This document shows, in pieces, positions 55,142 through 64,000 of a DNA stretch of 64,000 nt. Below the pieces are notes generated by a model, which saw only the letters and a list, made by a program, of their open reading frames with translations, ran no database searches and had not been told where the DNA came from. The translations under genes were made by a program, and so were the position numbers. The first letter of the stretch is position 1. Every line of letters starts with the position of its first letter. This stretch comes from an uncultured Acidobacteriota bacterium (GTDB lineage: Bacteria > Acidobacteriota > Terriglobia > Bryobacterales > Bryobacteraceae), in the NCBI GenBank assembly GCA_902825945.1, contig CADECY010000029.1:1-64000 (forward strand), read 5' to 3'.

Positions 55142-57267
55142 TTGAGAGAAGAAATCCATTCGCGGAGAAGATTGACAGCTTGCGGATCGGGCTGCAGCGT
55201 TCCGATGTGCGGCATCTTGCCGGTGTTGCGCGTCGCCGTGCGGAGGAAGAGTACCGAGCGGTTCGGATCACCGGGCGTGATGAGCTTGGCGCCCGGCACA
55301 TCCATCGGTCCGTGGTGCGGTTCGAGCCCTGTGGTTTCGGTTTGTTCGAGTGGAGTGTTGTAGGTGAGCCGGATCGACGCATTGCCGCCAGCTCCCGGTT
55401 GATGACAGTGTGCGCAGTTGCCATGCAGATAGGAGCGGGCCCGCTGATCGAGAGTCGCGGCCGAGGCGTCGAACGGATCGGGCAGCGCCGGCGGGGCTTT
55501 GGGCAACGGCTTCGAGAACAGCCCCGCATTCATCAGCCGGTCGATCTGCGATTTGCGATTCAGTTGCCACGTGTTGACCCCGAGTGCGAATCCGGCCTTT
55601 TCGTTATGGCAGATCATGCAGTCGGTCCGGCTGGGGAACTGCCAGGTTTGCTGCTTGCCGTTGGCGAATCGGTAGGCCTTGTCGAGAGAGTCCTTGCCGA
55701 TCAATTCCGCGTCGGTCTGCGCGTCGTTCCACACATAAACATATCCTGCCCATTGCTCGCGGCCAGCCGCGCTCGGCTGCAGGGTGAGCAGCCGTGTCTC
55801 GAGCCTGCGTCCGTGAAGCGTGAATGTCTTCACGAGCACCGTGCCCACCGGGAAGTTCCAGCGGTTGTGATTCACGGGTTCGATCTTGCCGTCACCGGGA
55901 ATCGCGATGAAGCGATCCTTGGCCGCGCCGTCCGACCACAAGGGCGCGTTCACGTCATAGGCAACGAGTCCGGCGGCAGGCCTGTGTTCGCGCGTGGAAC
56001 TGAACAAGCCCGTTTGACTCAGCAGGCGAGGGAAGTTGCGCGAAGTGTCCTTCGCCGGATCCTTGGGTCGCGGCACCAGCCGGTACAGCCGGCCGTCATT
56101 GTGCGTCATCAGGTAGAGTTCGCCCGAAGGATCTTCAGCGAAGTCCACGAAATCGAGTTCGGTATCGTCGAGTTCCTGGCTCCAGGTCGCCTTCTCTCCG
56201 TTGTGGCGCAGTCCCCAGACTTTGCCCGTTTCCCAATCGGCGTAGACATAGGCGCCTTCTAGCTCGGGCAGGCGCTTGCCGCGATAGACGAATCCGCCTG
56301 TGATCGACCGAGCTTCGGCATGCGAGTGAGCGATCGCGGGCGGCAGAATCGGGCCGGGTCCACGCTGGCGATCGGTGCGGAACTGTTGCGGACCTTCGTT
56401 CACGCTCCATCCATAGTTGCCGCCACGCTTGACGCGATAGATCGACTCCCACAGATCCTGGCCGACCTCGCCGGCCCAAAGGTCACCGGACTTGCGGTCA
56501 AAGCTGATCTTCCACGGCTGGCGAAATCCGAACGCCCAGATTTCGGGCAGCGCACCTGGCGTGCTGATGAAGGGATTGTCAGGCGGAATCCGGTAGGGCT
56601 TCACCGAATGTGTGCCGTTGATGTCGATTCGCAGGATCGAAGAGAGCAGATCCCCGAGGAACTGGCCCGTGTGCATCGGATCGTTCTGGCCAAAGGCGTC
56701 GCCCGTCGAGATGTACAGGTAGCCATCGGGTCCAAACTTCATCGATCCACCGTTGTGACCGTCGGCAGGAAACTCGAGTACGATCAGTTCGGATGCCGGA
56801 TCGGCCTTCAATGGGTCGGTTTTGCTGCGCGTGAATCGTGCGATCCGCGAACGCCGCGGAGGCGGCCAAGGTTCGGTCGTGTAGGTATAGAAGTAGCCGT
56901 TCGTTGCGTAGTCCGGATGGAAGGCGAGTCCATAGATGATTCGATTGGCGGCGCGGCCGGTGCGGGCATCGCGAGCGTTCGCCGGAAGGTTGACGTTTGT
57001 ATCGAGGAATAACTCCGAACCGGCGGCGTTCGGATCGTTCTTGAAAGAGACGATGCGTCCGTCGCGCAAGCCCACGTAGAAGCGATCGGTTCCAGGCGCG
57101 GAGGTGATCACCGTCGGACCCTCGAACGAGACCTTGGGGAACGCGGGCTCCACCATGTAGGGGGAGGGTGGCTCGGGCGATCCGATGACGCGGGACGTGG
57201 TCCACGGAGTTCGGGATTGGGCGAATGTGGCGATCGCGGCGAAGGCGAGTAGGAGAAGTCGCATCAT
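55138..57267 (-). CDS. PQQ-dependent sugar dehydrogenase with fused cytochrome c domain
   Basis: A 709-aa exported protein. Start MM at 57267 with signal MMRLLLLAFAAIATFAQ; the open frame extends to 57780 but that leader crosses pseudogene sequence. Residues about 30-400 form a soluble glucose dehydrogenase (GSDH) propeller: NRIIYGLAFHPDYATNGYFY, PADGHNGGSMKFGPDGYLYI, PEIWAFGFRQPWKISFDRKS and DLWAGEVGQDLWESIYRVKR. The rest is a haem domain with CMICH and CAHCH sites (DCMICHNEKAG; YLHGNCAHCHQPGAGGN). It should oxidise a sugar in the periplasm and pass electrons to its own haems and then to the respiratory chain. A TATAAT on the minus strand sits 7 nt before the start. Confidence 0.9.
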   Translation of the reverse strand: MMRLLLLAFAAIATFAQSRTPWTTSRVIGSPEPPSPYMVEPAFPKVSFEGPTVITSAPGTDRFYVGLRDGRIVSFKNDPNAAGSELFLDTNVNLPANARDARTGRAANRIIYGLAFHPDYATNGYFYTYTTEPWPPPRRSRIARFTRSKTDPLKADPASELIVLEFPADGHNGGSMKFGPDGYLYISTGDAFGQNDPMHTGQFLGDLLSSILRIDINGTHSVKPYRIPPDNPFISTPGALPEIWAFGFRQPWKISFDRKSGDLWAGEVGQDLWESIYRVKRGGNYGWSVNEGPQQFRTDRQRGPGPILPPAIAHSHAEARSITGGFVYRGKRLPELEGAYVYADWETGKVWGLRHNGEKATWSQELDDTELDFVDFAEDPSGELYLMTHNDGRLYRLVPRPKDPAKDTSRNFPRLLSQTGLFSSTREHRPAAGLVAYDVNAPLWSDGAAKDRFIAIPGDGKIEPVNHNRWNFPVGTVLVKTFTLHGRRLETRLLTLQPSAAGREQWAGYVYVWNDAQTDAELIGKDSLDKAYRFANGKQQTWQFPSRTDCMICHNEKAGFALGVNTWQLNRKSQIDRLMNAGLFSKPLPKAPPALPDPFDASAATLDQRARSYLHGNCAHCHQPGAGGNASIRLTYNTPLEQTETTGLEPHHGPMDVPGAKLITPGDPNRSVLFLRTATRNTGKMPHIGTLQPDPQAVNLLREWISSLK

Positions 57268-57274
57268 CGAGATG

Positions 57275-57280
57275 ATTATA
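57275..57280 (-). promoter_or_regulatory. Consensus -10 box 7 nt upstream of the PQQ dehydrogenase start
   Basis: TATAAT on the minus strand (57280-57275) is followed by CATCTCG and then the ATGATG start at 57267. There is no Shine-Dalgarno and no clear -35. Transcription would begin at the start codon, so a leaderless message is expected. Confidence 0.45.
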
Positions 57281-57294
57281 TTGAAAGCGCGGAG

Positions 57295-57687
57295 ATGAAC
57301 GTTGACATTGCCGAAGCCACCGCTGGATTGGCCCGCCTGGTTCCGATTGGCGCCGCGGGAGCGCGCCGTCAGTTCGGGCAGGCACACGGGCCGCATCACA
57401 AACGAGCGAAGAGTTCCCCAAGCTGCCTTCTGAAAGCAAACTCCGCGAATTTCTGGGCCAGTGAGACTCCTTCTCGACACGCGCGTGTTCCTCTGGGCCA
57501 GGGCGGAACCGAAGAGAATCATCTGCTCATCAGCGCAGCGAGCCTGTTTCCGGGATCCTCGGCCTTCCCGCCGCGCAGCATGACCCGTCTCGATCGCATC
57601 CTGATATCTCAGGCGAAGGCAGAATCGGCAACGCTCGTGGCAGGAGACGCCACCATACGGAACTGCTGTTTGCCAACGCCCAGGTAG
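57295..57687 (+). pseudogene. Decayed Phd/PIN-domain (VapBC-like) toxin-antitoxin module
   Basis: Pieces of a type II module lie in different frames. The first frame begins MNVDIAEATAGLARLV, like a Phd-type antitoxin start. A second frame supplies a typical antitoxin end, EFPKLPSESKLREFLGQ, with TGA at 57462-57464. It overlaps a GTG at 57461 (GTGA) that opens VRLLLDTRVFLWARAEPKRI, the N-terminus of a PIN toxin with its first catalytic Asp. That frame stops at 57583. The toxin continues in the first frame as NHLLISAASLF and, after an internal loss, LDRILISQAKAESATLVAGD to the stop at 57687. At least two frameshifts and one deletion are needed, so it is inactive. Confidence 0.75.
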
Positions 57688-57785
57688 CTCAGCGCCAGGC
57701 GTAAACGCGATCGATTCGCACATTCGGGAATGCCGGTTCGACCATGTAGGGCGATGGTGGTTCGGGCAAGCCGATGACACGGCGC
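57683..57785 (-). pseudogene. Mosaic duplicate: YwiC-like gene end joined to PQQ-dehydrogenase beginning
   Basis: On the minus strand about 57785-57723 reads RVIGLPEPPSPYMVEPAFPN, nearly the same as residues of the intact dehydrogenase (RVIGSPEPPSPYMVEPAFPK). At about 57722-57683 it switches to a copy of the last codons of the YwiC-like gene at 58223-58274. The plus strands share GGTAGCTCAGCGCC and then CGTAAACxCGATCGAxTCGCACAT, with an 11-nt difference in length between them. Both flanking genes are thus represented as end fragments in a 100-bp stretch, which is the join expected from a tandem duplication. Confidence 0.7.
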
Positions 57786-57807
57786 GAGCAGGTACACTCT
57801 ACTTCAG

Positions 57808-58053
57808 ATGTACGACCAGTGGATCTCAGAGGAGGCCCGCGAGCAGATCCGAGGGCTTCCCGAAGAGATGAGACGAAACGTCGGCCAGCGCCTACGCGCG
57901 CTGCAGGACGGATTGAGCGGCGATGTGAAGAAGCTATCCGGATCTCACGAGGGCTATCGCCTGCGGCTCGGATCGCTCCGCGTTCTGTTCAAGCTTCGAG
58001 GCGCTAGAATTGAAGTTCATGCGGTGAGGCAAAGGAAGGACGCCTATGACTGA
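57808..58053 (+). CDS. RelE/ParE-type toxin
   Basis: An 81-aa protein, MYDQWISEEAREQIRGLPEE, with KKLSGSHEGYRLRLGSLRVL and FKLRGARIEVHAVRQRKDAY, the RelE fold pattern including the RxRxGxxR strand and the basic C-terminus expected for mRNA cleavage. It could act on ribosome-bound mRNA or, if ParE-like, on gyrase. The toxin comes before the antitoxin, with an 8-bp overlap. TACACT (57793-57798) ends 9 nt before the ATG and there is no ribosome binding site. Located next to pseudogene debris. Confidence 0.85.
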   Translation: MYDQWISEEAREQIRGLPEEMRRNVGQRLRALQDGLSGDVKKLSGSHEGYRLRLGSLRVLFKLRGARIEVHAVRQRKDAYD

Positions 58054-58204
58054 ATTGACGAGCCAAGAATCGACGGTGATTCTCGATGAGGGTGTACTCA
58101 GCGAGGATCGTGCCGACGCGCTCGAGCTGGAAGCGGCGGTCCGTCGCAATGGCGACAAGCCGCTGATCCCTTGGGAGCAAGCTGAGCGCGAACTCGGTCT
58201 GTGA
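58046..58204 (+). CDS. Small antitoxin partner of the RelE-type toxin
   Basis: A 52-aa acidic protein, MTELTSQESTVILDEGVLSE, ending KPLIPWEQAERELGL. The ending resembles short RelB-like antitoxins paired with toxin-first RelE modules. Its ATG lies 8 bp inside the toxin gene, and AAGGAAGGA in the toxin end may serve as the ribosome binding site. It is too short to hold a separate DNA-binding domain, so the C-terminal part probably covers the toxin. The TGA stop directly abuts the stop of the convergent YwiC-like gene. Confidence 0.7.
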   Translation: MTELTSQESTVILDEGVLSEDRADALELEAAVRRNGDKPLIPWEQAERELGL

Positions 58205-58999
58205 TCACCGCGTTCCAACTCTTTGGTAGCTCAGCGCCCAAACGAGCAGGATCGTAAACACGATCGACTCGCACATCAACCGGATCCCGAGGCGCGTAAG
58301 CCGCGCTTGCGCCGCGTTCGGCCTTCGCAGGGCGAGCCACTCTCCCATGTGAGCAAGTCCGGAGAAGGCAAGTGCCAACGACAGCGGGTGCTGGAACAAA
58401 GCTCCCGCAACAGCAAGCGTTGCGAAGGCGCCAGCGGAGGCTGACCCGAGCCGCCGCCGCTCACGGCGGCGCATGCCTAGCCGCGCATGAACGACCGGAA
58501 TCGCGCTGATTCCATGAAGGGCAGAGGTAAACCAAACGATCCACGCCGCGGCATCGACCGGTGGCGCAGTGAGTCCCACGACGAGGCTCGACGCCGCCAG
58601 TCCAGCGGACCCGATCGACTGAAACAGGGCCGAGTGCTGCCGGTTACGCACGGCGAGCGAGATCGAGATCGCCATTAGTCCGGCCGCACCCGCGCCGAAG
58701 AGAGCAGCCATCGGCCGCGCACCCGAGGGGATCGCGGCGAGCCCGGCCGCGATGATGACCGGCACGAGTACGAGCAGCCACCTGCGCGCTTCGGCCGCCT
58801 CTTCGTGCGGCGTGCGCCACACCCAGCGTTGGCGCGCCAGCACGATTAGCGGCTCGCGCGAGAGGAACAGCGCCATTACGAGCCCGAAAGCCGCCGCGGC
58901 ACGCACTGGATTCGGCCGCAGCAGATACACCGCGGCGACATAAGGCAGGATCAACATGGACCATCCGCCGTGTTCGCGCGGTAGCAAGGAAGTGTTCAC
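58205..58999 (-). CDS. YwiC-like multi-helix membrane protein
   Basis: A 264-aa protein starting at the GTG at 58999: (M)NTSLLPREHGGWSMLILPYV. The N-terminal REHGGW motif and seven or more hydrophobic segments (FGLVMALFLSREPLIVLARQ; ALFGAGAAGLMAISISLAVR) match the YwiC-like family, whose function is unknown. The end reads MCESIVFTILLVWALSYQRV. It starts 16 bp after the HEAT-repeat gene. The upstream frame to 59152 has no better start. Part of its 3' end is duplicated at 57683-57722. Confidence 0.75.
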   Translation of the reverse strand: MNTSLLPREHGGWSMLILPYVAAVYLLRPNPVRAAAAFGLVMALFLSREPLIVLARQRWVWRTPHEEAAEARRWLLVLVPVIIAAGLAAIPSGARPMAALFGAGAAGLMAISISLAVRNRQHSALFQSIGSAGLAASSLVVGLTAPPVDAAAWIVWFTSALHGISAIPVVHARLGMRRRERRRLGSASAGAFATLAVAGALFQHPLSLALAFSGLAHMGEWLALRRPNAAQARLTRLGIRLMCESIVFTILLVWALSYQRVGTR

Positions 59000-59015
59000 G
59001 ACTCCGATCAGGAGT

Positions 59016-59846
59016 CTACCGCGATTGCCGCTTGGACCACCAATCGTTCCACGCGGCCGCGTCGGAGGCGATCGGTTCGCCACTGATCTCCCGCAGTGCC
59101 TGAAACGCCCAGCCGCGAGTCTGATCGTCGAGATTAGGATCCTCGGCCGCACGCAGAAACGCGGGGATCGCTTTCCAACGCTGCTCGCGCGTGAACATAC
59201 CGGAGTCCGCGAGTCCGCACGCCGCGCGCTCGCGAACGATTGGCGATGGATCGGTGCGGAACACCTCGGTGAGAACCGGAATCACTCCGTCCGATCCGAG
59301 CACGGCGAGCGAGTTCGCGGCCCACTTCCGCGTTTCGACATCAGCCGCGCGAAGGTGCTCTTCGAGAGCAGCGCGCGCGGCACCGGGTGCGATCCCGCGA
59401 TTGCCGAGAAGCCCGATCGCCCAGAGCCGCCAGGCGCGGTCCGGCTCAACGTCGCGCGCGTCGCGGATCAGCGCCTCTGCGGTATCGGCGGACTTGTCGA
59501 GTCCATACGCCGCGATCGAGATTTCAACCGAAGCCACGCGCACGCGGAGATTGCTCGCGTTGTAGGCGGTATTGGTCATGGCCTGAAGCTCGCCGTCCAT
59601 CTTCAGTTGGCCGCGCCATGCGCTCACTCGCTGATCGATCTGCTCGAGCGCTCCGCGATAACCGTTGATCGCCCGCTGCAACAGCCGCAACGCCTGTTGC
59701 TGTGGCGGCATCTGCCCGATCTCGGCAAGTTCGTGCTCGGATAACACAGCGTTCGACGCCGGAACCGAGTCTCCACCGAAGCCTCCGAACGCGAATCCGC
59801 AGGCGAGCGCCGCCAGACCCACAACGGCCCACACTCGTGCCTGCAT
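59016..59846 (-). CDS. HEAT-repeat domain exported protein
   Basis: A 276-aa protein with a signal peptide ([20 protein letters not shown]). The second half has HEAT-like repeats: [40 protein letters not shown] and [20 protein letters not shown]. These are helical scaffolds for protein contacts. Its partner is unknown. It is the first gene of a two-gene minus-strand unit with the YwiC-like gene and is transcribed away from purQ (72-bp gap). Confidence 0.78.
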   Translation of the reverse strand: MQARVWAVVGLAALACGFAFGGFGGDSVPASNAVLSEHELAEIGQMPPQQQALRLLQRAINGYRGALEQIDQRVSAWRGQLKMDGELQAMTNTAYNASNLRVRVASVEISIAAYGLDKSADTAEALIRDARDVEPDRAWRLWAIGLLGNRGIAPGAARAALEEHLRAADVETRKWAANSLAVLGSDGVIPVLTEVFRTDPSPIVRERAACGLADSGMFTREQRWKAIPAFLRAAEDPNLDDQTRGWAFQALREISGEPIASDAAAWNDWWSKRQSR

Positions 59847-59918
59847 ATCTCAGCTTCGCATCATTTTCGTAACATTCCCATCCGCAGTTCGCCCTATCCT
59901 GGTACACTGAAAATCTCA

Positions 59919-60587
59919 ATGCGATTCGGCGTTGTCGTCTTTCCGGGGAGCAACTGCGATCACGATGCCTGGTACGCGGTGAAACACAACCTCGGCCACC
60001 CCGTCGATTTCATTTGGCATGATTCGGACAAGCTGGGGAACGTGGATGCGGTCATCCTGCCCGGCGGCTTCTCCTACGGCGACTACTTGCGTTGCGGTGC
60101 GATCGCGAAGTTCTCGCCCGTGATGTCGGCAGTGCGGAAGTTCGCGGCCGAGGGCGGACTCGTAGCCGGGTTCTGCAACGGATTCCAGATCCTCACCGAG
60201 AGCCATCTGTTGCCGGGCGCGCTGATCCGCAATCGCGACCTCAAGTTCATCTGCAAGCCCGTCGAGTTGATCACCGCGACGAGTGACTCGCCTTTCACGA
60301 GCACTCTCCGCAAAGGCCAGACGATCACAGTGCCGATCGCCCACGGTGAGGGCTGCTACGTAGCCGATCCAGAGACGATCGAGCGCCTCGAAAAGGAAGA
60401 TCGAGTCGCCTTCCGCTACGTGGCCAATCCGAACGGCGCCATGCACGGCATCGCTGGAATCCTGAACGAAGGACGCAACGTCCTCGGAATGATGCCGCAC
60501 CCCGAGCGGGCCTCCGATCCGCTCATGGGCTCCACCGATGGACTCGCCATCTTCCAGTCGATGGTCTCCGCTTTCGCAATCAAGTAA
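59919..60587 (+). CDS. purQ: Phosphoribosylformylglycinamidine synthase, glutaminase subunit
   Basis: A 222-aa class I glutamine amidotransferase. Oxyanion strand and nucleophile C86 lie in [13 protein letters not shown], and the catalytic His-Glu pair is in [15 protein letters not shown]. It begins [20 protein letters not shown], a PurQ signature. It supplies ammonia to PurL in step four of purine synthesis. TACACT (59903-59908) precedes the ATG by 10 nt and no ribosome binding site is seen. Its TAA stop is followed at once by purL. Confidence 0.96.
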   Translation: MRFGVVVFPGSNCDHDAWYAVKHNLGHPVDFIWHDSDKLGNVDAVILPGGFSYGDYLRCGAIAKFSPVMSAVRKFAAEGGLVAGFCNGFQILTESHLLPGALIRNRDLKFICKPVELITATSDSPFTSTLRKGQTITVPIAHGEGCYVADPETIERLEKEDRVAFRYVANPNGAMHGIAGILNEGRNVLGMMPHPERASDPLMGSTDGLAIFQSMVSAFAIK

Positions 60588-62816
<2,229 letters not shown>

Positions 62817-62840
62817 ACAGGAATCCAAGGAGGCTGGCCC

Positions 62841-64000
62841 ATGTTCGACAAGCTGCATGAAGAGTGTGGAGTGGTTGCGATCTACGGTCATCCGGAAGCG
62901 GCGAATCTCGCCTACCTCGGACTGTACGCACTCCAACACCGCGGCCAGGAAAGCGCCGGACTCGCCGTCTCCAACGGCAAGGAGATCGAGTGCTACAAGG
63001 ACCTCGGTCACGTCGCCGACATCTTCAAGCCGGAAGTGCTCGGGCGATTGCCGGGCAACATGGCGATCGGCCACACACGCTATTCGACAGCCGGCGACTC
63101 CGCGTTTCTCAACGCGCAACCGTTCTCGGTTCGATGCAACAAGGGACCGCTTGCGGTCGCGCATAACGGAAACCTCACCAACGCGAACGCGTTGCGGCGA
63201 TCGCTCGAATCCGATGGCGCGATCTTCCAAGCAACGAGCGACACCGAAGTAATTCTGCACCTCGTGGCGCACTCGCGTGAACGCTCGCTCGACGATGCGC
63301 TGCGCGATGCGCTGCTCCAGATCGAAGGCGCGTATTCGCTCGTGTTCCTAGCCGGCAATCGCATGATCGTCGCGCGCGATCCGCACGGATTCCGTCCACT
63401 GGCCATGGGCCAGCTCGAGCTTTCCGGACAGAAGATCTGCTACGTCTTCGCCTCGGAGACCTGCGCATTCGACCTCATCGGCGCCACCTACATGTGCGAT
63501 GTCGAACCGGGCGAGATGGTGAGCATCGGTCCGGACGGCATGCACCGCGAGCGTTTCGTGGCTCCGAAGAATCGCGCTCATTGCGTGTTCGAGCACGTCT
63601 ACTTTTCGCGGCCCGATTCGTTCGTATTCGGACGCAGCGTGATGCAGTCGCGCGAGAAGATGGGCCGGCTTCTCGCGAAGGCCCATCCGGCGCCTACAGC
63701 GGAACTCGTGGTCCCGGTGCCCGACTCGGGCGTCGCCGCCGCGATCGGGTTCGCCGAAGAATCGGGCACGCCCTTCCGGCAAGCGCTGATCCGCAATCAC
63801 TACGTCGGCCGCACGTTCATCGAGCCCTCGCAGGCGATCCGCGATTTCGGCGTGAAGCTGAAGCTGAACCCGGTCAAACATCTGATCAAAGGCAAGAGCG
63901 TCGTGCTCGTCGATGACTCAATCGTGCGGGGAACCACGTCGCGCAAGATCGTCCGCATGGTCCGCAGCGCGGGCGCGCGCGAAGTCCATCTGCGCATCTC
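62841..64000 (+). CDS. purF: Amidophosphoribosyltransferase (partial, C-terminus beyond window)
   Basis: About 386 residues are visible from the ATG at 62841, preceded by AAGGAGG at 7 nt. Nucleophile C9 lies in LHEECGVVAIYGH. Glutamine-domain motifs are LQHRGQESAGLAV, AIGHTRYSTAGDSAFLNAQP and VAHNGNLTNANALRRSL; the PRPP-binding loop is VVLVDDSIVRGTTSRKIVRM. It catalyses the first step of purine synthesis. The short N-terminus before C9 suggests a processed propeptide. It extends off the window at 64000 with about 90 residues missing. Confidence 0.97.
   Translation, partial: MFDKLHEECGVVAIYGHPEAANLAYLGLYALQHRGQESAGLAVSNGKEIECYKDLGHVADIFKPEVLGRLPGNMAIGHTRYSTAGDSAFLNAQPFSVRCNKGPLAVAHNGNLTNANALRRSLESDGAIFQATSDTEVILHLVAHSRERSLDDALRDALLQIEGAYSLVFLAGNRMIVARDPHGFRPLAMGQLELSGQKICYVFASETCAFDLIGATYMCDVEPGEMVSIGPDGMHRERFVAPKNRAHCVFEHVYFSRPDSFVFGRSVMQSREKMGRLLAKAHPAPTAELVVPVPDSGVAAAIGFAEESGTPFRQALIRNHYVGRTFIEPSQAIRDFGVKLKLNPVKHLIKGKSVVLVDDSIVRGTTSRKIVRMVRSAGAREVHLRI

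Noticed and set aside
57683..57700. GGTAGCTCAG-like string resembling the D arm of a tRNA, also at 58223
   Set aside because: No acceptor stem, anticodon arm or T arm follows at the right distance; both copies are the 3' end of the YwiC-like gene.
57268..57780. Long N-terminal extension of the PQQ dehydrogenase
   Set aside because: It crosses pseudogene and mosaic sequence in a frame without domains; the MM start at 57267 with signal peptide and TATAAT upstream fits better.

Overview
The window is GC-rich bacterial DNA, densely packed, with long one-strand runs whose stop and start codons often overlap. Gene content points to an acidobacterium of the Solibacter/Bryobacter type (inference). 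Supporting signs are an alternative complex III (ACIII) gene set joined to a cytochrome oxidase, an Oar-like TonB-dependent receptor, an ECF sigma factor coupled to a TPR Ser/Thr kinase, a PEP-CTERM protein and a PQQ sugar dehydrogenase fused to cytochrome c. No rRNA, tRNA, CRISPR array or insertion sequence was recognised.

Layout. 1-3569 (minus): translation and secretion genes ffh, rpsP, khpA, rimM, trmD, rplS (rplS runs off the left edge). 3741-5885 (plus): hybrid histidine kinase with a periplasmic binding domain. 5827-22888 (minus): a 17-kb run of ACIII genes (actA-F), one unknown membrane gene, SCO, oxidase subunits II, I, III and IV, a copper-type P-ATPase, an M28 peptidase and a lactate permease. 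23344-25897 (plus): receiver-ATPase fusion, divergent UppS-like prenyltransferase, transglutaminase-like protein. 25917-27110 (minus): bactofilin and methyltransferase. 27233-30245 (plus): Fur-family regulator, FHA-GAF-PP2C phosphatase, GlpF-like channel. 30246-36532 (minus): polysaccharide export lipoprotein-type protein, two paralogous chain-length proteins flanking a tyrosine kinase, then rpmE and a lipoprotein.

36766-41050 (plus): EVE protein, ECF sigma, Ser/Thr kinase, PEP-CTERM protein. 41059-43487 (minus): B3 metallo-beta-lactamase-fold protein and M49-like peptidase. 43564-45161 (plus): YCII protein and ECF42-like sigma factor. 45164-48885 (minus): sugar-isomerase-fold protein and prolyl oligopeptidase. 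48936-52984 (plus): TonB-dependent receptor and phosphodiester glycosidase. 52995-57267 (minus): PQQ dehydrogenase-cytochrome c, ceramidase-like protein, DUF4440-like protein, small ORF. 57268-58204: a scrap-yard with a decayed Phd/PIN toxin-antitoxin module, a mosaic duplicate of the ends of the two flanking genes, and an apparently intact toxin-first RelE module. 58205-59846 (minus): HEAT-repeat protein and YwiC-like membrane protein. 59919-64000 (plus): purQ, purL and purF (purF runs off the right edge).

How the parts fit. The act/cox run encodes a quinol-to-oxygen chain: ACIII oxidises quinol, the caa3-type oxidase with its own cytochrome c domain reduces oxygen, and SCO plus the P-ATPase supply copper. 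The lactate permease at its end would feed a respiratory substrate. The PQQ dehydrogenase could feed electrons into the same chain. The EPS, bactofilin, UppS-like and PEP-CTERM genes suggest investment in the cell surface. The most unusual features are the mosaic duplication at 57683-57785, a set of promoters lying so close to start codons that leaderless mRNAs are expected, the duplicated chain-length proteins, and the uncharacterised genes embedded in the respiratory operon.
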